From JBFHRB01 sp041591915 (GTDB taxonomy: Bacteria > Actinomycetota > Nitriliruptoria > Nitriliruptorales > Nitriliruptoraceae): DNA of 9,224 nt. Both the position numbers and the translations under genes were made by a program. Positions within the stretch are counted from its first letter, which is position 1. Each line of letters begins with the position of its first letter. This document shows positions 1 to 6,085 of the stretch, in pieces. The notes beneath the pieces are model-generated. The model saw only the letters and a list, made by a program, of their open reading frames with translations, had not been told where the DNA came from and ran no database searches. Location of the stretch: positions 1 to 9,224 of the forward strand of contig JBFHRB010000132.1 in NCBI GenBank assembly GCA_041591915.1, written 5' to 3'.

Positions 1-1095
1 GACGAGATCACGCCGGACACCTACTGGCCGATCCACCGCGACCCGCCGCCGTTCGAGGAGCTCGAGCCGCAGACCAAGATGTTCGAGACGGGCATCAAGG
101 TCATCGACCTCGTCGAGCCCTACGTGCAGGGCGGCAAGATCGGCATGTTCGGTGGTGCCGGCGTCGGCAAGACGGTCGTCATCCAGGAGATGATCAACCG
201 CGTCGCCGAGCAGCACTCCGGTGTGTCCGTGTTCGCCGGCGTCGGCGAGCGCACCCGCGAGGGCAACGACCTCATGCTCGAGATGCAGGAGGCCGGCGTC
301 ATCGAGAAGGTCGCCCTGGTCTTCGGCCAGATGGACGAGCCGCCGGGCGTCCGCCTGCGCGTCGCGCTGTCCGCGCTGACGATGGCCGAGTACTTCCGCG
401 ACGAGATGCGCCAGGACGTGCTGCTGTTCGTGGACAACGTCTTCCGGTTCGTCCAGGCGGGCTCGGAGGTCTCCACGCTGCTGGGCCGCATGCCCTCCGC
501 CGTGGGCTACCAGCCGACGCTCGCCAACGAGATGGGCGCCCTGCAGGAGCGGATCACGTCGACCAAGGGTCGTTCGATCACCTCGCTGCAGGCCGTGTAC
601 GTCCCCGCCGACGACATCACCGACCCGGCGCCGCACACGACCTTCGCCCACCTCGACGCGCAGACCGTCCTCTCGCGTGACATCGCCGCGCTGGGCATCT
701 ACCCGGCCGTCGACCCGCTCGACTCGACGTCGCGGATCCTCGACCCCCAGGTCGTCGGCGAGCGCCACTACAACGTGGCGACGGCGACCCAGGAGATCCT
801 GCAGCGCTACAAGGACCTCCAGGACATCATCGCCATCCTCGGTATCGACGAGCTCAGCGAGGACGACAAGATCACCGTCGCCCGCGCCCGCAAGGCGCAG
901 CAGTTCTTCTCGCAGCCGTTCTACGTCGCCGAGCAGTTCACCGGCATGCAGGGCATCTACGTCCCGATCGAGGAGACGATCGAGGCGTTCGAGGCCCTCG
1001 TCCGCGGTGACCTCGACGAGTACCCGGAGCAGGCGTTCAGCTACTGCGGTGGCATCGACGACGTCCAGCGCCAGGCCGCCGAGCTCGCCAAGTAG
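1..1095 (+). CDS. atpD: F1 ATP synthase subunit beta (5' partial)
   Basis: Catalytic beta subunit of the cytoplasmic F1 head of ATP synthase, which makes ATP from ADP and Pi using the proton gradient. The reading frame is open from base 1 and no start is present, so the N-terminal barrel lies outside the window; 364 codons remain, against about 470-480 usual for the family. Numbering within the fragment: Walker A GGAGVGKT at 51-58 (bases 151-174), GER with the catalytic Glu at about 83, Walker B VLLFVDN at 140-146, the adjoining RFVQAGSEVS stretch, and DELSEDD at 283-289 (bases 847-867), a conservative variant of the DELSEED lever. The stop is TAG 1093-1095. atpC follows after 27 nt, the normal end of an atp operon. 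The internal ATG at 79 is the invariant MFETGIKVIDL segment and is not a start. Identification is essentially certain. Confidence 0.98.
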   Translation, partial: DEITPDTYWPIHRDPPPFEELEPQTKMFETGIKVIDLVEPYVQGGKIGMFGGAGVGKTVVIQEMINRVAEQHSGVSVFAGVGERTREGNDLMLEMQEAGVIEKVALVFGQMDEPPGVRLRVALSALTMAEYFRDEMRQDVLLFVDNVFRFVQAGSEVSTLLGRMPSAVGYQPTLANEMGALQERITSTKGRSITSLQAVYVPADDITDPAPHTTFAHLDAQTVLSRDIAALGIYPAVDPLDSTSRILDPQVVGERHYNVATATQEILQRYKDLQDIIAILGIDELSEDDKITVARARKAQQFFSQPFYVAEQFTGMQGIYVPIEETIEAFEALVRGDLDEYPEQAFSYCGGIDDVQRQAAELAK

Positions 1096-1109
1096 TCCAC
1101 CCAGCAACC

Positions 1110-1115
1110 GGAAGG
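1110..1115 (+). promoter_or_regulatory. Ribosome binding site of atpC
   Basis: GGAAGG lies 7 nt before the ATG at 1123 in the short atpD-atpC spacer. It supports that start and normal SD-led translation for this operonic gene, in contrast to the leaderless-looking genes at 1625 and 1988. Confidence 0.6.
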
Positions 1116-1122
1116 TCCCGCC

Positions 1123-1518
1123 ATGGCGACGTTCCCCGTCGAGGTCGTCTCGGCCGAGCGCCAGATCTTCTCTGGCACGGCCAAGGCGGTCTTCGCGCGC
1201 TCGCTGGACGGTGAGATCGGGATCCTGCCCGGCCACCAGCCGGTCCTGCTGGCGCTCGACATCGCCCCGGTCAAGATCGTGCTCGAGGACGACACGATCG
1301 ACCACCTCGCCGTCCACAACGGCTTCCTCTATTACCAGCCCGGCGACAAGCTCATCGTGCTGGCCGACATCGCCGAGCTCGCGTCGCAGATCGACGTCGA
1401 CCGTGCCCGCGAGCACAAGGCCGACCTCGAGCGCCGCGCCGACGAGATGGAGGACGCCTACGTCGAGGCGTCGGTCCGCAAGGCCGAGGTCCGCATGCGC
1501 GTCGCCGACATGCGCTGA
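1123..1518 (+). CDS. atpC: F1 ATP synthase subunit epsilon, full length
   Basis: Epsilon subunit of the F1 central stalk; it joins gamma to the c-ring and, through its C-terminal helices, can restrain ATP hydrolysis. The 131-residue length is normal. Residues 1-85 form the N-terminal beta-sandwich, with the family signatures GEIGILPGHQPVL (30-42) and NGFLYY (66-71). Residues 88-131 are charged and helix-forming, rich in Arg, Glu and Ala, matching the C-terminal helical hairpin. The start is ATG 1123 with an SD 7 nt upstream and the stop is TGA 1516-1518. It is the last gene of the atp operon and is followed directly by a strong hairpin. A second, shorter epsilon-like gene lies 106 nt downstream, which is unusual. 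Confidence 0.97.
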   Translation: MATFPVEVVSAERQIFSGTAKAVFARSLDGEIGILPGHQPVLLALDIAPVKIVLEDDTIDHLAVHNGFLYYQPGDKLIVLADIAELASQIDVDRAREHKADLERRADEMEDAYVEASVRKAEVRMRVADMR

Positions 1519-1533
1519 CCGCTGACCGCAACC

Positions 1534-1569
1534 ATGCAGAGCGCCGGCCCTCGGGCCGGCGCTCTGCAT
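1534..1569 (+). terminator. Strong hairpin terminator of the atp operon
   Basis: A perfect 17-bp inverted repeat (1534-1550 pairing with 1553-1569) with only TC between the arms, so the real loop probably opens one or more C-G pairs. It begins 15 nt after the atpC stop. No T-tract follows (TGGCCG), as is common for terminators in GC-rich actinobacteria. It separates the atp operon from the second epsilon-like gene. Because the structure is symmetrical it could also act on transcription from the other strand or protect a 3' end. Confidence 0.85.
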
Positions 1570-1612
1570 TGGCCGTCGCCCCGGTCGACCACCTGTCGGC
1601 CGCCCGCGGGAG

Positions 1613-1625
1613 TAGCGTGGGTCCG
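1613..1625 (+). promoter_or_regulatory. Leaderless-type promoter (-10 box) of the short epsilon gene
   Basis: TAGCGT at 1613-1618 fits the actinobacterial -10 pattern TANNNT and is followed by exactly 6 nt before the GTG at 1625. Transcription would therefore start at or beside the first base of the start codon. I see no convincing -35 box at 16-18 nt. A GGGAG at 1608-1612 is too far (12 nt) to be a good SD and would not be in the transcript. Sequence pattern only; no transcription data. Confidence 0.55.
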
Positions 1626-1921
1626 TGGCCACGTTCAACGTCGATGTCGTCGCCGCCCGAGGGGCGGTGTGGTCCGGCGCCGCGACCGCGGTCTACGCGC
1701 GGTCGGTCGCAGGGGAGATCGGCATCCTGCACGGCCACCAGCCCGTCCTGCTGGTCCTCGTCCCGTCGGCCGTGCGCATCGTCGCCGAGGACGGGCACGA
1801 GGAGCGCTTCGAGGTCGACGGCGGGGTCCTCTACTACCGCCAGGACGCCCACGACCACCTGGTCGTGCTCGCCGAGAACGTGTCCGGGCGGGGCGCGCCC
1901 GTGACGGCCGAGGACGAGTAG
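1625..1921 (+). CDS. Second, truncated ATP synthase epsilon-like protein (beta-sandwich only)
   Basis: A 98-residue paralogue of the neighbouring atpC product. Aligned by eye over the first 81 residues of the full-length protein, about 44 positions are identical, including MATF at the start, ARS (25-27), GEIGIL (30-35), GHQPVLL (37-43) and LYY (69-71). It ends about 15 residues after the sandwich with a short polar tail and lacks the whole helical hairpin that in normal epsilon contacts gamma and inhibits ATP hydrolysis. The start is GTG 1625, chosen because MATF aligns exactly with atpC and a TANNNT box lies 6 nt upstream; the stop is TAG 1919-1921. The sandwich core is preserved without frameshift, which argues for a maintained gene rather than debris. 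It could be an alternative, non-inhibitory epsilon or a protein that has taken a new role. The function is inference; the homology is clear. Confidence 0.85.
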   Translation: MATFNVDVVAARGAVWSGAATAVYARSVAGEIGILHGHQPVLLVLVPSAVRIVAEDGHEERFEVDGGVLYYRQDAHDHLVVLAENVSGRGAPVTAEDE

Positions 1922-1954
1922 CGGCGGGCGTCGTTCGGCGGGGGTGCCGCCGCT
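1920..1954 (+). terminator. Possible weak hairpin after the short epsilon gene
   Basis: AGCGGCGG (1920-1927, overlapping the stop codon) can pair with CCGCCGCT (1947-1954) around a 19-nt loop. There is no T-tract. In such GC-rich sequence an 8-bp stem may be chance, so this is only a candidate end for the short epsilon transcript. Confidence 0.25.
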
Positions 1955-1974
1955 GCGACGTGGAGAGCGGCGGG

Positions 1975-1987
1975 TAGCCTCGATCCG
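1975..1987 (+). promoter_or_regulatory. Leaderless-type promoter (-10 box) of murA
   Basis: TAGCCT at 1975-1980 matches TANNNT and is followed by 7 nt before ATG 1988, the spacing expected when transcription starts on the start codon. CTGCGA at 1953-1958 is a poor -35 candidate at 16 nt. The arrangement mirrors the box before the short epsilon gene and supports ATG 1988 as the murA start despite the N-terminal extension it gives. Confidence 0.5.
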
Positions 1988-3310
1988 ATGGCCGAGCACC
2001 TTTCCCCCGAGCATGCCGACCCCCGTGGGGAGCGGCACGAACTGTCCTCCGATGACGTCTTCGTCGTGCGGGGCGGCAACGCGCTGCGTGGCGAGCTGCG
2101 GGTCAACGGGGCCAAGAACTCCGCCCTGAAGCTCATGGCGGCGACCGTCCTGGCCGAGGGGACCTTCGAGCTCACCAACGTCCCGGCCATCGCCGACGTC
2201 CCGGTCATGGCCGACATCCTCCGGGGGGTCGGTGCCGAGGTCGCGGTCGAGGGCAACGGCGTGACGGTCGTGATGGGTGAGCCGCACTGGAACACCCCGC
2301 GTGAGCACGTCACCAAGATCCGCGCCTCGATCAGCATCCTCGGTGCGCTGCTGGCGCGGTGCGGGCGTGCCCGCATCGCCCTGCCGGGCGGAGATCGCAT
2401 CGGCGCCCGATCGATCGACATGCACCTCGCCGGCCTCGAGGCGATGGGTGCCAGCTGGCAGCAGGAGGGGGACGAGGTCGAGGTGCGCGCGGCCGACCTC
2501 CACGGCGCCGACATCGCGCTCGACTTCCCGAGCGTCGGCGCCACGGAGAACATCGTCGGGGCTGCGGTCCTGGCGCGTGGCACCACGACCGTCGAGAACG
2601 CGGCCCGTGAGCCCGAGGTCCAGGACCTCTGCAACATGCTCAACGCCATGGGAGCCGACATCGAGGGGATCGGGTCGCCGTCCCTGGTCATCAACGGCGT
2701 CGATCGGCTCCACGCCTGCGCGTGGGAGACCGTCCCCGACCGCATCGAGGCAGGCACCTGGGCGGTCGCCGCGGCCATCACCGGTGGTGACGTCACCCTG
2801 ACCCACGTCCGACCCGGGGACCTGCGCATGCCCCTGGACAAGATGCGCGCGGCCGGCGTCCACGTGGAGGAGGGTCCGTCGACCATCCGCGTGAAGGCCG
2901 GCGGTGGCCTGCGAGCGGTGAACTTCGTCACGCTCCCGTACCCGGGCCTGCCCACCGACATGCAGCCGCAGATGATGGTGCTGCTCAGCCAGGCCGAGGG
3001 CACCTCCCGCTGCACCGAGAACGTCTTCGAGTCGCGCTTCACGTTCGTGGAGCAGTTCGCGAAGTTCGGCGCCGACATCGAGATCGACGGTCACCACGCG
3101 CTGATCCGGGGTCCTCGGCCGCTCCGCGGCGCGGAGGTCCCGGGCCTCGACGTCCGAGCAGGCGCCGCTGCCGTGCTGGCCGGCCTGATCGCCGACGGCG
3201 AGACGCGCGTGCACGACGTGCACCACATCGACCGCGGCTACGCGGGGTTCATCGAGCGCCTGACGTCGCTCGGGGCCGACGTGGAGCGCGTGACGCGGCG
3301 CGATGCCTGA
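1988..3310 (+). CDS. murA: UDP-N-acetylglucosamine 1-carboxyvinyltransferase (MurA), Cys-to-Asp type
   Basis: Cytoplasmic enzyme that transfers enolpyruvate from PEP to UDP-GlcNAc, the first committed step of peptidoglycan synthesis. It has 440 residues; the core matches E. coli MurA (419) with about 22 extra residues at the N-terminus. Visible sites: NGAKNSAL with the substrate Lys43/Asn44, LPGGDRIGAR (132-141), DRIEAGT (251-257), PTDMQ with the acid/base Asp324, and HIDRGY with Arg416 near the C-terminus. In the active-site loop the usual catalytic Cys (E. coli Cys115) is Asp136 (GAT, 2393-2395), as in Mycobacterium and Chlamydia MurA; that substitution is known to give insensitivity to fosfomycin. 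ATG 1988 is favoured by the TANNNT box 7 nt upstream; an in-frame GTG at codon 27 is closer to the usual start. The last 8 nt overlap the next gene, implying co-transcription. Confidence 0.97.
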   Translation: MAEHLSPEHADPRGERHELSSDDVFVVRGGNALRGELRVNGAKNSALKLMAATVLAEGTFELTNVPAIADVPVMADILRGVGAEVAVEGNGVTVVMGEPHWNTPREHVTKIRASISILGALLARCGRARIALPGGDRIGARSIDMHLAGLEAMGASWQQEGDEVEVRAADLHGADIALDFPSVGATENIVGAAVLARGTTTVENAAREPEVQDLCNMLNAMGADIEGIGSPSLVINGVDRLHACAWETVPDRIEAGTWAVAAAITGGDVTLTHVRPGDLRMPLDKMRAAGVHVEEGPSTIRVKAGGGLRAVNFVTLPYPGLPTDMQPQMMVLLSQAEGTSRCTENVFESRFTFVEQFAKFGADIEIDGHHALIRGPRPLRGAEVPGLDVRAGAAAVLAGLIADGETRVHDVHHIDRGYAGFIERLTSLGADVERVTRRDA

Positions 3311-5072
3311 TCGCTGCTGGCTTCGCCGTCGCCTCGGCGCGGGCACGTCCATCGTGCTCGTCGCCGCGCTCCTGCTGAGCATGGCCAGTGTCCCCGCGTG
3401 GGGGCAGGAGCCGGACGTCGACCTCGGCGTCTACGGCGGACCGCTGCGCTTCGAGGCTCCGGACGGGGCCGTGACCGAGGTGGTGGACGAGGGCCGCTAC
3501 GTCGACGTCGTCGAGTTCCGGCTGGCGGCCGACGGCGACCTCGTCCTGATCAACGAGCTCCCCATCGAGGAGTACGTCGCGGGGATCGCCGAGATGCCGG
3601 CTCGGTGGCCCCTCGAGGCGCTCAAGGCCCAGGCCGTCGCGGCCCGCACGTACGCCTGGTGGCAGGCGCAGGGTGGCGTCTTCGAGCGACGAGGCCGCGG
3701 CTACGACATCTGTGCCTCGACCGCATGTCAGGTCTTCGCCGGCCGTCGCGTCGTGGAGACCCCCGAGCTCGGCCCCCGCTGGCAGCAGGCCGTCGACGAG
3801 ACCGCCGGCGAGGTCCTGCTGTACGCCGGCGAGCCGATCCTCGCGCGCTACTTCTCGACGAGCGGGGGATCCACGCGGAACAACGAGGTCGTCTATCCCA
3901 GCGAAGGCCCCCGTCCCTACCTGAAGGGCATCCCGGACCCCGAGGACGCGATCTCGCCGCTGCACGCCTGGCGCGTGGTCTTCCCGCGAACGGACTTCGA
4001 CGAGATCCTGTCGGCGGGCCAGACCCTGCGTGCCGCCGTCCCCGTGGCGTCCATCGAGCTCGTGCCTGCCGTCGCCGGCAGCACGGACCGCGTTCGGGTC
4101 ACGAGCACCGACGGCGAGGTGGCCGAGGTCTCGGCCAGCCAGTTCCGGGCGTTCGTCTCGGGCCGAGCGCAGCGCCTGTTCCCCGACCGCTACCCGAGCG
4201 AGCGCGGCGACGGGCGCAGCCTGCCGACGACGCTGCCGTCGAGCCGCATGTCCTTCACGGTCACCGACGACGAGGTCATCGTCGACGGGCGCGGCTGGGG
4301 GCACGGCGTCGGGATGAGCCAGTGGGGCGCCTACGGCCGGGCAGAGGCCGGCCAGACCTACGAGCAGATCCTCAACGACTACTACACGGGCGTCGACGGC
4401 CCCGTCGCTGCGCCCGGCCTCCCCGAGACCATCCGCGTGGGCATCGACGCCATCGAGGCCGCAGGGAGCTGGACCGTCGAGCTCCCGGCTCCGACGGTCC
4501 TGCGGTCCGGCAGCAGCCTCATCACCGAGCGCGCGCTCGGCACGTGGCGAGTCACGCGGCTCGCCGACCGCACGGTCCGGCTGACGGCCCCCGCCGGGTA
4601 CGGTGCCCCGCTCGTGGTCGCCCCGGCCGAACCGAGCCGCGCGGCGCCCTACGACGTCGAACTCCTCACCGTCGAGACCGTCCTGAACAAGACCGCCGAG
4701 CTGTTCCTCGAGGTCCGCGATGAAGCGGGGCAGCCGGTGCTGGCGCGGCCGCTCGGCGTGCGCCCCGAGGGACGCCACTCGTTCGCCTGGGACCTCGACG
4801 ACCAGGGCGGCGCCAACGTCGAGCCCGGCACGTACTGGATCGGCCTGCGGGCCGTCGACGAGGACGGCGAGGAGGTCACCGGATCCGCCGAGGTGGAGGT
4901 CCGCGAGGTGTCGCCGGGACCGGCCGCGACCAGCCTGCTCGCTCCGCTCGAGGACGCACCCGCCGCGGCGCCCGCCGTCGCCGCGTGGCTCGTCGCGGGG
5001 GCAGCCGCGCTGGCCGCCGGCGCCGCGCTCGGGGCTGCCGTGCCGATCCGACCCCGCAGGCGCGCGCCATGA
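3303..5072 (+). CDS. SpoIID/LytB-type peptidoglycan enzyme, secreted and C-terminally anchored
   Basis: Extracytoplasmic protein of 589 residues carrying a SpoIID domain, a family whose Bacillus member is a lytic transglycosylase acting on stem-less (denuded) glycan strands. Residues 7-34 look like a signal peptide: RRR, a hydrophobic core, then AWG/QE as likely cleavage. SpoIID motifs: EEYVAGIAEMPARWPLEALK (89-108) with candidate catalytic Glu97, AVAARTYA (111-118), Cys137 and Cys142 in the segment before QVFAG, SGGST (187-191) and GWGHGVGMSQWGAYG (331-345). Residues 460-535 resemble a FlgD-type Ig-like domain (SFAWDLDDQGG, then PGTYWIGLRA). An Ala-rich hydrophobic segment (about 557-580) and RPRRR form a C-terminal anchor. 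B. subtilis SpoIID is far shorter (about 340) and N-terminally anchored. The start overlaps murA by 8 nt and has no good SD, suggesting translational coupling. Family sure; exact reaction inferred. Confidence 0.9.
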   Translation: MPDRCWLRRRLGAGTSIVLVAALLLSMASVPAWGQEPDVDLGVYGGPLRFEAPDGAVTEVVDEGRYVDVVEFRLAADGDLVLINELPIEEYVAGIAEMPARWPLEALKAQAVAARTYAWWQAQGGVFERRGRGYDICASTACQVFAGRRVVETPELGPRWQQAVDETAGEVLLYAGEPILARYFSTSGGSTRNNEVVYPSEGPRPYLKGIPDPEDAISPLHAWRVVFPRTDFDEILSAGQTLRAAVPVASIELVPAVAGSTDRVRVTSTDGEVAEVSASQFRAFVSGRAQRLFPDRYPSERGDGRSLPTTLPSSRMSFTVTDDEVIVDGRGWGHGVGMSQWGAYGRAEAGQTYEQILNDYYTGVDGPVAAPGLPETIRVGIDAIEAAGSWTVELPAPTVLRSGSSLITERALGTWRVTRLADRTVRLTAPAGYGAPLVVAPAEPSRAAPYDVELLTVETVLNKTAELFLEVRDEAGQPVLARPLGVRPEGRHSFAWDLDDQGGANVEPGTYWIGLRAVDEDGEEVTGSAEVEVREVSPGPAATSLLAPLEDAPAAAPAVAAWLVAGAAALAAGAALGAAVPIRPRRRAP

Positions 5073-6049
5073 CCGACCTGCCACCTCCGCCGCCACCCGG
5101 CCAGCAGCCGCTGCCGGGCCCCGGCGTGCCGCCGCCACCAGACGCCGGCGAGCTCGTACCCCCGAGCGGCGACCCACCCTGGCCCCCGCGGCCACCGACC
5201 TGGCGCCACAACTTCCCCGACCCGCCGGACGCCTTCCACGTGCCGTGGCGCACCGGGTTCGGCATCGCGATGGTCGGGTGGACCCTCGTCGGCCAGGTGG
5301 TCGTCGCCGTCGTGGCCGGGCTCGTCGCCGCAGCGATGGGCGAGAGCCTCGACGGGCTCACCATCACGGGGACGCTCGGCCTCACCGTGGTCGCCCAGCT
5401 CGTGGTCCTCGGCGGGCTCGTCGGGTTCCTGCTCGCGCGGCGCTACTGGTCGTGGCGGATACTCGGTCCCGTGCAGCCCTCGTGGCTCAAGCACCTCTTC
5501 ACGGGCAGCGCCCTGGGTGTGGCCGGGTTCTTCATCGTGACGATCATCGTGATCATGGTCGCGCTGACGATCGAGGACTTCCAACCCCCGGAGCAGTTCG
5601 CGCTCAGTGCCGCCGAGGGTGGCATCTGGGCGATCGTCTTCGGCTACGTCGCGGTCGTGGCCCTCGCGCCACTGCTCGAGGAGGTGGTCTTCCGGGGCCT
5701 GCTCTTCCAGGCGATGCGCGCCCGGCTGGGGCTCTGGCCGGCCATGGTGCTGTCGAGCTTCATCTGGGGGCTCGTGCACATCGAGCTCTACCTCACGGAC
5801 GAGGGCTTCCAGGCCGACGGCCTGCTCTCGGTGATGACCCTCGTCCTGCTCGGGATCTGGTTCGCGGCGGTGTTCCACCAGACCGGCTCGCTGGTCGTGC
5901 CGATCGTCGGGCACGCCGTCTACAACGCCATCGCCTTCAGCCTCAGCCTCATCCCACCGGAGGTGCTCGAGCGCCTCGAGGAGTTCGACCCGACGACGGC
6001 GGCCGAGGTGTTCGTCCCGGTGCTCGGCGCGGTGACGGGCGCGACCTAA
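5069..6049 (+). CDS. CPBP-family intramembrane metalloprotease with proline-rich N-terminus
   Basis: A 326-residue polytopic membrane protein of the CPBP (CAAX protease and bacteriocin-processing, Abi/Rce1-like) family. The diagnostic motifs are present: EEVVFRG with Glu204, Glu205 and Arg209; FIWGLVH with His237; and HAVYN with His282 and Asn286, all expected to line the membrane-embedded active site. About seven hydrophobic segments are visible, roughly at 64-90, 102-123, 145-167, 185-203, 219-236, 253-269 and 274-295. The first 60 residues are cytosolic-looking and extremely proline-rich (PPPPPP, then PPPP and PPWPPRPP). ATG 5069 overlaps the spoIID-like stop by 4 nt (ATGA), with AGG 8 nt upstream; an in-frame ATG at 4985 is rejected because it would add an Arg-rich out-of-frame shadow of the previous gene. 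The substrate is unknown. Bacterial members act in prenyl-protein-like processing, bacteriocin self-immunity or membrane scaffolding. Confidence 0.9.
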   Translation: MTDLPPPPPPGQQPLPGPGVPPPPDAGELVPPSGDPPWPPRPPTWRHNFPDPPDAFHVPWRTGFGIAMVGWTLVGQVVVAVVAGLVAAAMGESLDGLTITGTLGLTVVAQLVVLGGLVGFLLARRYWSWRILGPVQPSWLKHLFTGSALGVAGFFIVTIIVIMVALTIEDFQPPEQFALSAAEGGIWAIVFGYVAVVALAPLLEEVVFRGLLFQAMRARLGLWPAMVLSSFIWGLVHIELYLTDEGFQADGLLSVMTLVLLGIWFAAVFHQTGSLVVPIVGHAVYNAIAFSLSLIPPEVLERLEEFDPTTAAEVFVPVLGAVTGAT

Positions 6050-6050
6050 C

Positions 6051-6056
6051 TACCCT
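6051..6056 (+). promoter_or_regulatory. Possible -10 box before the SCP2-like gene
   Basis: TACCCT fits TANNNT and lies just past the CPBP stop (TAA 6047-6049). It would start transcription near 6062-6064 and give a leader of about 22-24 nt before ATG 6086. There is no clear -35 at proper spacing. Weak, because readthrough from the upstream cluster would also serve. Confidence 0.3.
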
Positions 6057-6085
6057 CGCAGGTCCGTGTCGTGGTGGGGGAGGCC

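Noticed and set aside
1625..1921. Short epsilon gene as a pseudogene remnant of an atpC duplication
   Set aside because: No frameshift or internal stop, sandwich signatures intact, substitutions largely conservative, and a promoter-like box at a precise spacing. Decay is not excluded but is less likely.
1534..1977. + strand frame of 147 codons beginning inside the terminator hairpin
   Set aside because: It starts within the 17-bp hairpin, is an Arg-rich frame shadow of the short epsilon gene, and has no SD.
1352..3382. Long open frame on the minus strand (676 codons) opposite the epsilon genes and murA
   Set aside because: It lies opposite three recognisable genes, is low-complexity (Arg, Gly, Ala, Asp, His) and matches no family I know. 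Long antisense frames are expected where third positions are almost always G or C.
4985..5068. Upstream ATG giving a longer CPBP protein
   Set aside because: The added 28 residues are an Arg-rich out-of-frame reading of the spoIID-like 3' end. ATG 5069 makes the typical ATGA overlap and has AGG 8 nt upstream.
3249..5914. Minus-strand frames of 648 and 421 codons opposite the spoIID-like and CPBP genes
   Set aside because: Composition is Arg/Gly/Ala/Asp-rich with no motifs, and they overlap genes with full motif sets on the + strand.
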